This document shows positions 34,960 to 47,679 of a stretch of 64,000 bases of DNA, piece by piece (position 1 is the stretch's first letter; each line of letters opens with the position of its first letter). The position numbers and the translations under genes are program-made. The DNA is taken from NCBI GenBank assembly GCA_022829145.1, contig CM040758.1:21964075-22028074 (forward strand), in the 5' to 3' direction. This DNA is from Albula goreensis (lineage: Eukaryota > Chordata > Actinopteri > Albuliformes > Albulidae). The notes beneath the pieces were generated by a model that was not told where the DNA came from, ran no database searches, and saw only the letters and a program-made list of their open reading frames with translations.

Positions 34960-35890
34960 GAGAATATGTTGTGTGTTGTGGAATTGTGTGACTGTCTGAA
35001 AAAACATTGTCACAATGCTCATTTCCCCTTCGGTGTTGTACATCTGTGTCTATGGCCTACAGTCCCACAACTCCAATTTTACTCATATTACCCTCGAGCA
35101 ATTATGGTTCCATTTTGATTGAGGTGCTAACCTTACCTGAAAGCCATTATGGATTCCTTGAACAACCTTGTCCTGAACCCAAGGGTTCCTTTTCACAGGA
35201 CACAGGGTAAGGGGTAGGCTATAAACACTATGCTTTGTGTATGACTTTTCCCACTTGACATTGCTGACTCGAAGCAGAGGAAGACCCTAGTTTATTCTGG
35301 ATTGGCACAGTGATCTCATGTATCTTGGGACAGGGTGTTATATTGACCTGCATGACTGAGATTGGCTGGTCAAGCCCGTTGCCCTGTCTGTAAAATACTG
35401 TTTATCCTCATTCTCTTTATCATGTAAATGATCACCATTACATCACTGCAGCCACCTATTTTTGATCCAGTCCACCAATACTCAGGTTAGACAGAGGATT
35501 TCATTTATTTTGTAAAGACTCTTGAGATCCACAGACATCTGTGTTCTCCATTTACATCTGTAAGATTTATGATGCAGCTGATAGTCAAAGTAAATGTTGC
35601 CTACTGATGAGGAGGGAATTCATTTGCTTGGGTTTAAAAACTCAATTCATTGAGATTCAGACAGACCACTTACACAATTAAACATTCTTGACCTGCACTA
35701 TTGAAATCCATCCCATGTAATTGTGCGAAATCATATCATGTCGGGAATCGCTTGAATTACAGTTGGCTCTATAATTGTAGAGGTCAAACATTCAGCACTT
35801 AACAACAGCATGCAGGTGTCTGATTAGCACATAGCGACAACATGGAGAGGAGTGGAAAACGCAGCCCCCAATCAGCCCCATCCCCGGCAG
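34960..35890. other. intergenic, nothing recognised
   Basis: Unique-looking sequence between the SINE and the minisatellite. No gene is seen. Confidence 0.4.
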
Positions 35891-35895
35891 TCTCC

Positions 35896-36671
35896 CCTCT
35901 GCATCCCTGCCTCTCCCAGCTTTTTCCCTCTGCATCCCTGCCTCTCCCAGCTTCCTCCCTCTGCATCCCTGCCTCTCCCAGCTTCCTCCCTCCATATCCC
36001 AGCCTCTCCCAGCTTCCTCCCTCTGCATCCCTGCCTCTCCCAGCTTCCTCCCTCCATATCCCAGCCTCTCCCAGCTTCCTCCCTCCATATCCCTGCCTCT
36101 CCCAGCTTCCTCCCTCTGCATCCCAGCCTTTCCCAGCTTCCTCCCTCCATATCCCAGCCTCTCCCAGCTTCCTCCCTCTGCATCCCTGCCTCTCCCAGCT
36201 TCCTCCCTCTGCATCCCAGCCTCTCCCAGCTTCCTCCCTCTGCATCCCAGCCTCTCCCAGCTTCCTCCCTCCATATCCCAGCCTCTCCCAGCTTCCTCCC
36301 TCTGCATCCCTGCCTCTCCCAGCTTCCTCCCTCTGCATCCCAGCCTCTCCCAGCTTCCTCTCTCTGCATCCCAGCCTCTCCCAGCTTCCTCCCTCTGCAT
36401 CCCAGCCTCTCCCAGCTTCCTCCCTCTGCATCCCAGCCTCTCCCAGCTTCCTCCCTCCATATCCCAGCCTTTCCCAGCTTCCTCCCTCTGCATCCCAGCC
36501 TCTCCCAGCTTCCTCCCTCCATATCCCAGCCTTTCCCAGCTTCCTCCCTCTGCATCCCAGCCTCTCCCAGCTTCCTCCCTCTGCATCCCAGCCTCTCCCA
36601 GCTTCCTCCCTCTGCATCCCAGCCTCTCCCAGCTTCCTCCCTCTGCATCCCAGCCTCTCCCAGCTTCCTCC
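35896..36671. repeat. 31-bp minisatellite, 25 copies
   Basis: I count 25 tandem copies of a pyrimidine-rich 31-bp unit, each ending in CCCAGCTT. Two main variants alternate: one with CTCTGCATCC and one with CTCCATATCC. A further CCCT versus CCCA position is polarised: CCCT predominates in the left third and is absent from the last ten or so units. Because 31 is not a multiple of three, three units make 93 bp. The unit has no stop in most frames, so open frames of 272-318 codons run through it in at least five frames on both strands. These are artefacts of the repeat and not genes. Confidence 0.97.
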
Positions 36672-37322
36672 ACACAGAAATTATCACAGAGAAAATGATC
36701 GCAAGGATATTCCCTGCCAACATCATAAAAGCTCAATTTGAAATTGGGTGCCTTATCTATGGCTCAAAAAAAATTAAGCCTTCCCAAGAAACTAAGATAA
36801 AAGTATAGCTGACACGCCACCGATTTCATCTCCACTAATGAAAATAAATCCAGCCAACGTAAAGACTGTTATTCATTCCTTTCCTTTTATGGAATAATTT
36901 ATTCTTTGTATTATGGTACATATTAAAAAATATAAAAGATCCTAATTTAACTTAAACATGTTGTTTTGTCTACTTATTAAATGTTCATCCATACAAATGC
37001 CACTGTGAGCTCCCTCACTGCATACATAAACTGATCAATGGTTAATTAAGTCATTAGTTCATTTAAACAATACATCAAATCTATTACATCATGAGTGAAA
37101 ATGGCTCCACATGTATGCCATACCACCAAAGCATTCATTTGTCATCCATTCCCTTGAGCATTCCTTAAATGTAATGCTTCCATGTACCGCAGCTATGACA
37201 TCATGGTGGTTTAGATTACTGATTGCAAATTTAATGGAATCCATCCTTAATGCGGAGAGTATGGGGAAATGGAAAATATCTGCAGTTTGTGTGAGTGGAT
37301 GGGTGTGCATGTGTGCACTCAC

Positions 37323-37325
<3 letters not shown>

Positions 37326-37391
<66 letters not shown>
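37326..37391. repeat. (TG)33 microsatellite
   Basis: An almost uninterrupted TG tract of about 66 bp. The overlapping 154- and 108-codon frames derive from it. Confidence 0.95.
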
Positions 37392-37393
<2 letters not shown>

Positions 37394-37399
37394 ACTGTG

Positions 37400-40300
37400 G
37401 CTCACACAAAGGCAAATACCCCCTGAATGAAAATATCCCTCAGCCCACAGCTGTGCGCTCTGTGTTGAGACTATGGCTTGCTACAATGATGTATGGTCTC
37501 ATATTTATTTCCCAGGCTTTTTATAATGGCTGTAATGATAGGAGGGAAACTGCAAAACACAATAGCAGGTTGTAGGAAACTGCAATTGCTTAACCTCTGA
37601 TTCATTGTCTGGTCTGTTCAATCTGTTGGGATCAATTAGTCTTTCTGCTCCATATTAGCTGAGCGAGTTTCAGGTGAATTGAAAACGATAAATAACAAAA
37701 AAGGTACCTCGTGGCTTGGGCTGAAACAGAAAAATGGTAGGATCCTGTATCGCTTTCTGGGTTTGGATTCACAAACAGCACCAAGCAAAGGGAAGCTAAA
37801 CATCTGAAGCATGAAGGCACTCTTCATTCAAAGACATCACAGGATCTCTCCGCAGCTCTGCTGGGAAACAAAATGAGAAAAAAGAGACATTTATATGTTA
37901 CACTTCTTAGGAGCATAAGGAAACTGTCTATACTCTCAACAGACCCCCTGCAAATGCTTTCAACTATATAACACTTATTACATGGTCTACAGCCTAGCAT
38001 TCAGGGTGATATTGTCTAATTGTCAGGGGGAGGGCTAATTGTTTTCAAAGTATCTTTGGATGTTGCAATTAAAACCTGAATCACCACTGTGCTGAATTTC
38101 TGAGTTAAAAAGGTATGTGCTACAAATAATCTTCAACACATCATCATCATTGATCTAAGACAGAAAGGAGGGGGAAATCTCTGTTTGATATTTACAGTGG
38201 TTTGGTTAACCCAACTCAGCTAATCTGGTCCTGGTTTTAACTTACTATAAACACAAGGTTTATCTACCCATGCCATAAATGAAATGAGCTAGGTACTGTG
38301 ATGGTGATAGTATGTTGGATAGCTCTTCAGTGTGACAGATATTGAGGCAGAAATTGAAAAAGGAGACTTAAAAGAAAGTTCAAGACTGTTTCCCACAAAG
38401 CAGATCCCCCTAGTGAATATCCTGCATGCTATTTTGTCCTGAAGACATTAACACATGTTGGTGTTTCACATGTCCTGTCTGGTTTTCAGCCCTGGCCTCC
38501 TGACATCAAGAGCAATACATTTTTCAATATTGCATTTCTGCAGGAAGTCATCTCAAGTGGAGATCAAATTCTGCAGCTCTAAACAAATGTTTTCCCTGGA
38601 GCAAACCACACTGCCAGGAGAGTGCAAGGAATGCAGTCCCCATTTTAAGTATTCTAGAAAAAACACATGAATGAGTTGTATTTAAATGAGGTAAGTCTCC
38701 ATGATCAGAGGCCGAGGTCACACTTTGATAAATATCTCACTCTAGTAAAACAGCAGTGGTTGTAGATGGCGTGTCGTTTCTGATATTTCTCAGGACTGCT
38801 CGTGTATTGTGGCGTTGTCCTCAATTATTTTAAGGCATGAAGTTAGACATGTTATTACAAGTTAATTACAAGGTACATAATCCTAATACAATATCTATAT
38901 TCTGATGCAAATACCAGTTTTGAAGATCAGAAAAGTGGTCTGACACCTGAAAAAATAAGATTTTATTCAGTTTAAAACAAGCTGTTGGGTGTATCATTTA
39001 ATGCATAAAAATGTAAATGTCTCAATTATGAATACATGATAAACTGCTTAATGAAAAACATACAAAAACCGGACTTGAATATTAAACAGAATAATTCAAC
39101 ATTAAATCATTTGGTCTGTGTGTGTAAAACTATGCAGACATTTACATTCTGTTTGCAATGGCACTTCATTGAGCAGAAATCACCACCATTTCCTATCAGT
39201 ATGTTACAACAGCTGTAAGTAATTTTAGCATATTCTTGTTTATAACTTATTAGGTTATTACAAATCCTGACACACTGTTTGAACACAATGTAGGACAACC
39301 CTACACATAAAGTAGTTGTAGATCTTCTTGGGTATTTAGAGTACCTGTCTGCCTGCATGACCTACTTTTGGCACAGCTTCAGGTCACAAAGGGGGACCTG
39401 ATACTCCCTGTAGAATCTTTTGCTGAAAAAAATGCTGAATTCGTCGTTGTTTCTGTAGAGGCCAGCAAAGTCCAGAGGCAACAAAGGAAATCCAACCCAT
39501 GGCACCTGCTCTGACATGCCAGGTATTCAGGATGGGATTTGCTGCCAGAACACAAATCTGTGAGGCGCTCACCCCAAAAAGACTATGGGCCCTGAAAATA
39601 ACTCAGGCAAAGGTCATTGTTTTTAGTTTATAAGTTGGTTTTCTGAACACTTTTTATTGATGCACCACTCTTTGTTTTTCTTGGTTTATGTACTTTATTT
39701 TTTATTCAGTTTCTAGTGAACTAGTTGAAGAAAACCTGTTGCCAGAGATGTCTTCTGACTGAGAGTCATACACTATGGTGCAAGTACACCTTTAAATGTT
39801 ACACATTCTACAAAATGATTATTATCAATCACCATTATTAATAATAATCATGTACGTCTTCCTAATTAAATGAAGTTTTCATGAAGATCTGCTTATGGTT
39901 TCAGCTTAAAATATGTTAATTAAAATATTCTAAAGAGGTTCATAAAATTTCAAGTGGCACTGTATCTTGTACCAATACATTTTATGAATGTAAAGCTTTA
40001 AAAAATATTACGGCTGGATTACTGAGTGTATTTAAACCACTGTGTGACTTAAACTAGAAAGTCAAATTTAATAATAAAACATTTTTGTGTCTTTGTTTGA
40101 AAAGTTGTCCTTTTGGACGTACAGGGTATTTTTATGATGCTGGCAGTTTTTAAGAGAGAGGTTGCTGTGGATGACTTAGCGGAGGGTGCTTGTGTGACTG
40201 TATGGTATGACACATGCGGGTGGCATCCAGGAGGAAGTGGGAGTGGGGTTGGAGCTGACAGGGACCCTGGTGTGGAGGATGGAGTGGCCGGCAGACAGAG

Positions 40301-43300
40301 TCTGAGTGGGACTGGGAGTCTTAGTGGGCCTACAGATCTAATGAGGGCCCCGGAAGTCCAGATCATCTTAGTCACAGCCACCAACTGTTAGTCATCGCAC
40401 CGCAATGTACAACTCATAGGCAGTACACTCTGGAGGATAATGCCTGTGGCGTTATCTTTACTCAGTATTTGCTGAGCACTTAGCGGCTTACACAGCTTAA
40501 TTTAATGCATTCTCTATTTATTCTGAATACATTTGGAATGACTTCCTACAGATTTTGGGAATGCTAAATTATAACGGTAAGCCTGTCCCACCACTCGCTC
40601 TCTGTAGCCTCCTCAGTTGCAGGTCGTGCACGCTGCTACAGCCAGCACTAGTGTTCACTCTGCAGTCTGTCAGCAGCTGTGCTGCGACTGTGCCAGAATC
40701 CTGCAGCACCTGTACAGCTGGCCATAGGTCACCAGAGGGCTCGCTCTTTACTGATAAGGCCTGGAAAAACCTGCTGACTGTCCTGTCAAGTCACAGGGCC
40801 ACCCACATCATTTTCAGTTGACACAGCTTGCATTTTTTTTTACATAATATGCATTCACACTACGGGTATATTTCTTGAAGCTCTTCAGGTGTTTGTACTT
40901 AAGCACCACTGAATATGGGCACTACTGTAATTCCCCACCTCGGACCGGAAAAGGCAACCTTCTGGCTTTGACAGAAATTTCCGAGCTGTGTTTTTTCCAC
41001 CACACAGCTGAGATCAGACTTATTTAGCTCAGGTTCTGGGTAGCTTTCCATTATGTTTTCCATCATGTCAACTTGCTTCACCGCTGAGCTGGGAGAGACT
41101 CAGTGAGCTGCACAACTGTGTGGGGTGATTGTCATCAGCAGCACGCTTCTGCTAACTGAGGACACAAGTATGGGAGGGATAGAGGGGAATGCTACCTTTA
41201 GCAATCCAATATGATCACCAGGTGAAGAGACAAGTGTATATGTTTCATACTTTTTTTATTATTTATTTTTAGGTTAGTGGGCAGAACTTGGTATTGATCT
41301 GCTGAGGTCTGGCAGTTAGTTTTCTCTACACCGGTAAATTCAGGATGACTTCATCTGCTATATTTCTGTTTGGGGAAAGCTCAGCTGAAAATGTACTGTG
41401 TGCTGTCAGCCAGCATTGGTTCCACTAGTGTGGAAACAGGATTCTGCAGTGGAAAAGATACATTAGTGGTGTATGTGCTTGACTGGTTTGGCTTGAAAGT
41501 CTAGCACTGGAGTTAACTTGTGATTCAGATTGCTTATCAATCTGACCTCATATCCCGCCAGCGAAGTGAAACTTTTTCTAAATATGTGCAGTAACCTAGG
41601 GAATAAAATATGCTGTAAAAGAAGGAGGGGGATGGTTAAAAACAGACCTGGTCTTCAGCTCTGAAACTATCCACTATCCAGACATGGGACCAGATGGACA
41701 CGCACGCCTCTGGTGAAGGGCTTCTCTCGCCTGTCAGAAAGTGCAACAGTCAGGCTAGGAGTCCTCATGTCTTATTCAAGACTTCCAAAAGTAGAGATGA
41801 GCTAAAACTTCGTCCTACTGTCAGTTCAAACTAGGCAAGGAAGGTTACGATAAGGACTGAAGATCCACACTGGCAGTGTGGGAGAGTCAGGGAAAACTGA
41901 GGTATCTCACTGTTAGATTTAGTTTCCACAAATCATCTGTTTGACGAATATTGAGTTATTAAGCATTAAAACTCTGTCTCTCCTCATTTCTGTGTACAAG
42001 CTGCTCATAATCTAGTACTACTGGAACTGCTCTGCATTTCTCTAAGTATAAGTTGTAAGTTTTACACAACACAGTGAATAAATTAGTCAGTAATTGTCAA
42101 TAATTTTTTTTAAATCTAGAGCTATAAAGCAATATAGCAAGGGATACTTGTTTATGAATGGGACTGATATACATCACCACAGGATCCACCAGTGTATAAA
42201 ACCTACCTACTGGTCTTTTAATATTGATAATAAGAAACATCTGTGACTTCAAGGGCCTGTATCGTCCTTTTGTACAGATATCAACTGTTTACCTACCTGT
42301 AGTTTTCTTTCCCCTTCCTGAAAAAAAACACAAATGGTTGCTGATGGCAAATTGCATATACAAATCCCAGAAATCAGGACTGGTAAAGATGGCAGGGTCA
42401 AACAAAATGCTACATCAGGAGCATTTTAATCAAAACAGCCTCAGCAAGGAATGCAATCAAATTTTGAATAAATTCATCAATGTTGGAATCCTGCATCTAT
42501 TTAAATAATTACATTAACTACCAGACCTGATTGTAGATTATTTAGACTTCTCACAAACTTCGGAAGAGCTAGATTTGAAATATTAAATGTACTTTTTGCG
42601 AGACTTTATTTGTGGTAAGGTGGGTAAAGTAAAAATGTAAAGTGAAATGTTCTACCTCATATATATTTGTGATACTGTAACAACAATTCAGGTAAGCAAA
42701 CTCAACAATGTAATCAGTGTATATTTTATAATCAGTGTAGCTGGATTCATAAAAAAGAAACAGGTTAAATGTACCACCCACACACAGTTGAATTTTAGAG
42801 TATCCTCTTATGGAAATGTAATCTTTTTGACCTGTTTGGGCTGCACCAGACATGTGTTATCATGCAGTCTTTTCATGCGGTTTGCTTTGTTAAGTTTTCC
42901 CATTGTTATAGCCAGCATTGGGGCAGTACTCTCACAGAACTCACAACAAGAAGTTGTGGAGGAAGAAGAGAATCGACTCTAATCCCACATATAAACAGTG
43001 AGGCCTTGTCCCTGCCAAACCCCATTTTACGACCAAGAGCGAGATTGCCAAACCTCTTATTCCGACCCCTCCAAAAAACCAGGTTGTGGCAGATCAGAAG
43101 AGATGACAAACATTCAAACAATCTGCAAAGGCCAGAAGAATTGAATTACTCGGCCCAAGGGCCTGGCAAAATATAGACCTTGGATTATATTTCCTTAAAC
43201 TGCTTAGATTTCTTTTTCAAAAAAATATGTATCCCAAGGCTTTCCTGGAAGCAAGTGCTTATTAAAAATGGGGGGAAAAACTCACATAATTAAGTAATTA

Positions 43301-44430
43301 TTTGGTCCTCACTCTCACTTTCTAGGTCAGGTACCCCCATCACCTGACACTCATCTCGAGAATAACCTTTGCTGAGTTGTGTTACCTAAAATAAGAATGA
43401 AAATATGTTTTTTTATATTCAAGTTTTTTTCATTTTTTGTAATAGAAAGAACAAATGTGTTAAAAGAACATAAGAAAATGTGATGCTGAATGTTGAGTGT
43501 GAAGGATGTAGTTTATACTGATCCAATCGACATCACTGATACCAGCATTTAAGAAGGAAACTTGAATGAAATATGTAATTTACGAAATATTTATTAAAGT
43601 AAATCAACCGAAAATGAAATGGTATGTGCTATTTTATATTTTCAACAAAATGGAAAACGATAGATTTTCAGCTGCATGTGAATGAACTTTGGTCATCAAT
43701 ACCAATCATTTTTTAGAATTGTGTTTTTGTATTTGTCTTTATTAGAATACTGTTTTACTTTATTAGAAGACTCTGTTATACTGATCAAGGTATAAACAAG
43801 TATTATGTATTCCTAATATAGTATTTAAGAAACCGTATAATCTGGATGTGAGGAAAATACGTTCTTAATTTTGTACTTTCTTTCCCAACATACCATTTAG
43901 TAAAACATTTGACTGGCTATACGGGAGTTCACTTTCCAGTCAAACTGTGATTTTACTTTTATGTTTAAAAAAGTTAAATATTCAGATTTCTTGAGGCATA
44001 AAGCAGAGATTTGACAAAAAAGAAGACTTCATCTGTTTCCTTTTGACAGAAATGATGATATAATCTCTGATTAAACAAGTCATGCAATGGCTGACAGACT
44101 GATACCACGCCTAGATTTCTGTCAGGTCTTTGATCAAGCTTCAAAATACTTGCAGGGTATTTTCTAGGTCATTTCTTTAAAATTCAAAATAGATTCTTTC
44201 ATATTATTTGGCTAATGCCACTAGCATTTTATTTCACAGAACAAATCACATTCAAATCTGGATAACCACTCTCAGATACCTAATGATAACACATCTAGCA
44301 ATTTACTCTGTAAGTAACATCACACCAATCAGAAGAGAAGTTCAGTGGGTGTTTTCCACATTTAAATAATAAAAAAAAGATCCTTGTAAATCTTGTAAAT
44401 GTGTTGTTGAAGGTTCCTCATGGTTCAAAA
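37400..44430. other. intergenic, no gene
   Basis: About 7 kb with no recognised coding sequence. Frames at 40049-40391 (overlapping on both strands, 92-111 codons), 40555-40821 and 42569-43176 have no domain. GC-richer patches at 40130-40450 and 40580-40810 may be non-coding elements. The remainder is AT-rich. Confidence 0.35.
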
Positions 44431-44439
44431 TGTGCCCTC

Positions 44440-44820
44440 TGGGCACCCATAGAATATAATGAATAAAAGCTGTAATGGGAGCTGTGGGCGAGGCCAAACC
44501 GTTTTTATATCGCCATAACCTCTGCCTCAGCAGTTCAGTGCCACTGCGCTCACATGTCATCGATCGAGGTTTCTTACTGGGACCTCCATGGTAAATATTC
44601 ATTATACTATCTGGGCTTATTGGTCATATGTGGTAATGTGTAACAATGAAGAATTAACATACAGCTGGCCTCGAACTGGTTTGAAAAATACCACTAATTG
44701 TGTCGAATTAAACCGATTAATTGCTTCAAGCTTTCTGAGTGCTGAATTAGAGTGTAATTTAGACCCATATAATGGTTTAAATGAGGACTATGCTAGCTAC
44801 AATTAACCCCAGATGTGAAG
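44440..44820. promoter_or_regulatory. candidate homeodomain-rich non-coding element
   Basis: Mixed composition with TATCGCC, CATCGATCGAGG and a run of homeodomain-type cores (CACTAATTG, GAATTAAACCGATTAATTGC, GCTGAATTAGAG) between 44690 and 44755. This resembles vertebrate developmental enhancers near large neural genes. Seen: motif density. Inferred: function. Confidence 0.35.
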
Positions 44821-46134
44821 TCAGACTGTAAGCTGTGCTATTTTGTCAACAGCATGATTGGATCCAGTGAGCACACAACATGTCTGTCAAAAATACTTTA
44901 AAATTAGATTCATGATACCCTGCAACAACACTGTATTTAACAGTGGTTTAAAATGATATTTCTTTGCTAAGAGGTTGTCAAAAAATCAAAAAAGAACATC
45001 AAAACAAATTGACTGAATATTCATATCACATCCAATCAAAAGCAGTCCCAAATGATTAGAATGGACTTCTGCTTTCCAGCAGTTTTGTAAAAAAGAGAAG
45101 ATTTGGTGGGGAACTGGTGTCTAGCCTTTGGATCTTTTAATGCCAGTAAAATATAGAAACTGAACATTTTTAACAGATTGTTTTTTTTCCCTCTGAACCA
45201 AGCCAAGACCATTGATTTGAGCAAGCCCTGCATTCAATACCAAACAGAAAACAAATGAATTTGAGGGATTTAATGAGTATCATAGCTGGTAGCCTCCTTG
45301 TGAACTAAAAGTGTAAAATATAAAAATCTCAACTAAGGTAAAATGAAACTAAAAGAAACACAGATACATAAATCAATGATTCATGATTGTTATAAACTTT
45401 AAAATAAAGTACACTTTCAAAGAATGTTCTCTGAGACAATACTCCCCTCATCTAATCCGATTTCTTTCAAAGATAGGGTTGGACTGTATTCAGGACTCTG
45501 TACTGCAGTACAGTCAACTAAGGAGAGTGAACCAAAGTGGTCATAAGATTTGCTCCATGCTGAGTCACACAAATGGACACAAAAGTTCTGGAGTTGGATG
45601 GAATTAACAATTTATTAAGGGTTTATTAAGGGCTTATTAACAAATGAAATGCTCACCCACACTATGTTACATCTGTTCACAGTAATACCATGGCATGTAT
45701 ACATAATGAAGCAATGAAAACACGTTGCTTACATCTGTCAGATTTTCCTTGCAAACAAGTGCTATGCAAAATGGCCACCCTCCTCACCTGATATGAACTT
45801 TGTAGAGTATTTCTGTTGTGCATTGGACTGGCGCGTGAATCACTGAGTCCTGTAACCGCACACATTAGCTTAGCGGCATACACCACACATCAACAAGTAA
45901 GCATTATTTCACAGCGAGTTAAACACTCAGTTAAAATGATAAATACAAGGTCAGTTGGGTTCATTGATAACATCAAATTAAGGAGATGTTATTAGAAATA
46001 TTTATTTCTCTTATTTAGCGTGCTTATATTTATTTATGGTTTTTTTATGTACCCAAAGAACAGTACAATTATGTGCAGTTTTTAATGTAAAACAAACATA
46101 TAATAATGTTATCAGGTTTCAATGAGCAATATTT

Positions 46135-46620
46135 GTTTTCCAGATCCCCAAAGAGCTGACTGGCCGTGAAAAATGTGAATTAATTATTTCTCACTATTTC
46201 AGATTAACCAAAACACATATCTTGATGTTGCTGTGCATATTTAGTTGTCCATGTGTGGAAAATAGAAACTACTGAGTGCTGGGTGTACTTTTGCTGCGGT
46301 TCGCCAAATGTAAGTCAAAGTCACATTTGCATTTTGTATTTGTGCTGTCCTTTGATAACCTTTATAACCCACACAGGCTAATTATGCATGCAGACACTGA
46401 TGTTGTTTTTGCATATTTAGTAGAGTGTGTGTGCACGTGTCTGTGGATGAAGCCATTGAAGGCAGCATTTGAAAAGCAGAGAAACATATACCCTTTAGCA
46501 ATTAGTCATGTGAATTATAATTGGGGTTAGAGTCATTAATGAGTTTTCCCTATGGGGCAGTGGCTACATGTCAGCACGCTGAATGTGCATTGCTTCATGA
46601 AAAATGGGAAATTTATGCTG
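46135..46620. promoter_or_regulatory. candidate conserved non-coding element with POU/SOX-like words
   Basis: Contains TTTGCAT, CTTTGAT, GGCTAATTATGCATGC and AGTCATTAATGAG words, typical of POU, TCF/SOX and homeodomain sites. There are no repeats. The overlapping 84- and 123-codon frames lack domains. Function is inferred. Confidence 0.33.
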
Positions 46621-47656
46621 TTCTACTTCTGGGCCTTTGTCTGAGCTGTATGCAGGGGGGTGCCAGGCTTGCTGTTGCACACAATCATGCTCAAGACTGT
46701 CAGCTTAACGCATCCTGTGTGCTGTGTCACTGGGTCTGCAGACAGCCAGAATCATGCGTAATGTCTGCGGTTTTTCTACCTTGTCCCTTCATCACTTTGA
46801 TGATAACGCAGCAGTTGACTCAGGATGTTCTGAAAATCACGGAGCATGGTTCGATAAAGGCTGACTATTTTTTTTTAGGATGGGTAACATGATGAAATAA
46901 GCATCACAAATATGAAAGAGGCAGCAAAAATAAGTTTCTTTACTGTTCCAGCTTCCTGTTTCTCAGAAATAAACATAATAGAAATATACTTGCTCGGGGG
47001 GGGAAAAAAGTTTTTAGTTTAAACAAAAAATGAAAGTGCGACATCTGAATGTAGCATTCCATTCAAATCAATGCTAATTTGAATGATGCAGATTATTTCA
47101 TCTTGCAGTGCTGGCCAATGGCAGCTTTTCCCTCAAACATACTTACTCGGGACTGTCTGAAGAGTTTTATCTTGTTTTCAGTATATCATTGGAATTACAA
47201 GAAATTGCTTTCTAATTTGACATTAAACTATTATGGTCTTTAGTGTGTTCCTGTATAGAGCTCTGTACTTGCCTTACATAAACTATGAAGCCAGTAAGCA
47301 CTGTACCATGTAACTTGCTAATGGATGACCTAAGAGGAGATGCTTGGTTTAACACTTGGATGGTAGACATCCTTTCAAACTAAACTTTATACTGGAACTG
47401 ATTTCGTTTGAAAGAAAGAGGGAGTCTTTCCTCAAGAACAAGCAAAACATATACAAATAAAAACAGCAATACTAATAAAACATTATAAAATAAAACATAC
47501 AATAAACCAGTTGAGTGAGAGAGAGGGATGCTGTGCTAAGGTCATGACTCACTGTCATTACTAAAGGCACCTATTGCAAAGAGCAAGAGATTCAGTGGTA
47601 TCTTGGCCCAATTTACAAAATGTGTTCCTTACTCCTTACTTAATTACTCTCCTGGT

Positions 47657-47677
47657 AAAAAAAAAAAAAAAAAAAAA
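47657..47677. repeat. A21 homopolymer
   Basis: An uninterrupted A run following CTCCTGGT. No retroposed source is recognised. Confidence 0.9.
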
Positions 47678-47679
47678 TC

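Noticed and set aside
35792-36808. Five open frames of 272-318 codons on both strands
   Set aside because: They read through the 31-bp minisatellite. Their periodic repeats and presence in nearly all frames show they are artefacts of a stop-free repeat unit.
37089-37575. 108- and 154-codon frames
   Set aside because: They span the (TG)33 tract and have no domain, start context or splice context.
40049-40391. Overlapping 111- and 92-codon frames in a GC-richer patch
   Set aside because: Opposite-strand overlap, no domain and low-complexity Gly/Ser/Pro content. Considered as a candidate DMAC1 remnant but no match was seen.
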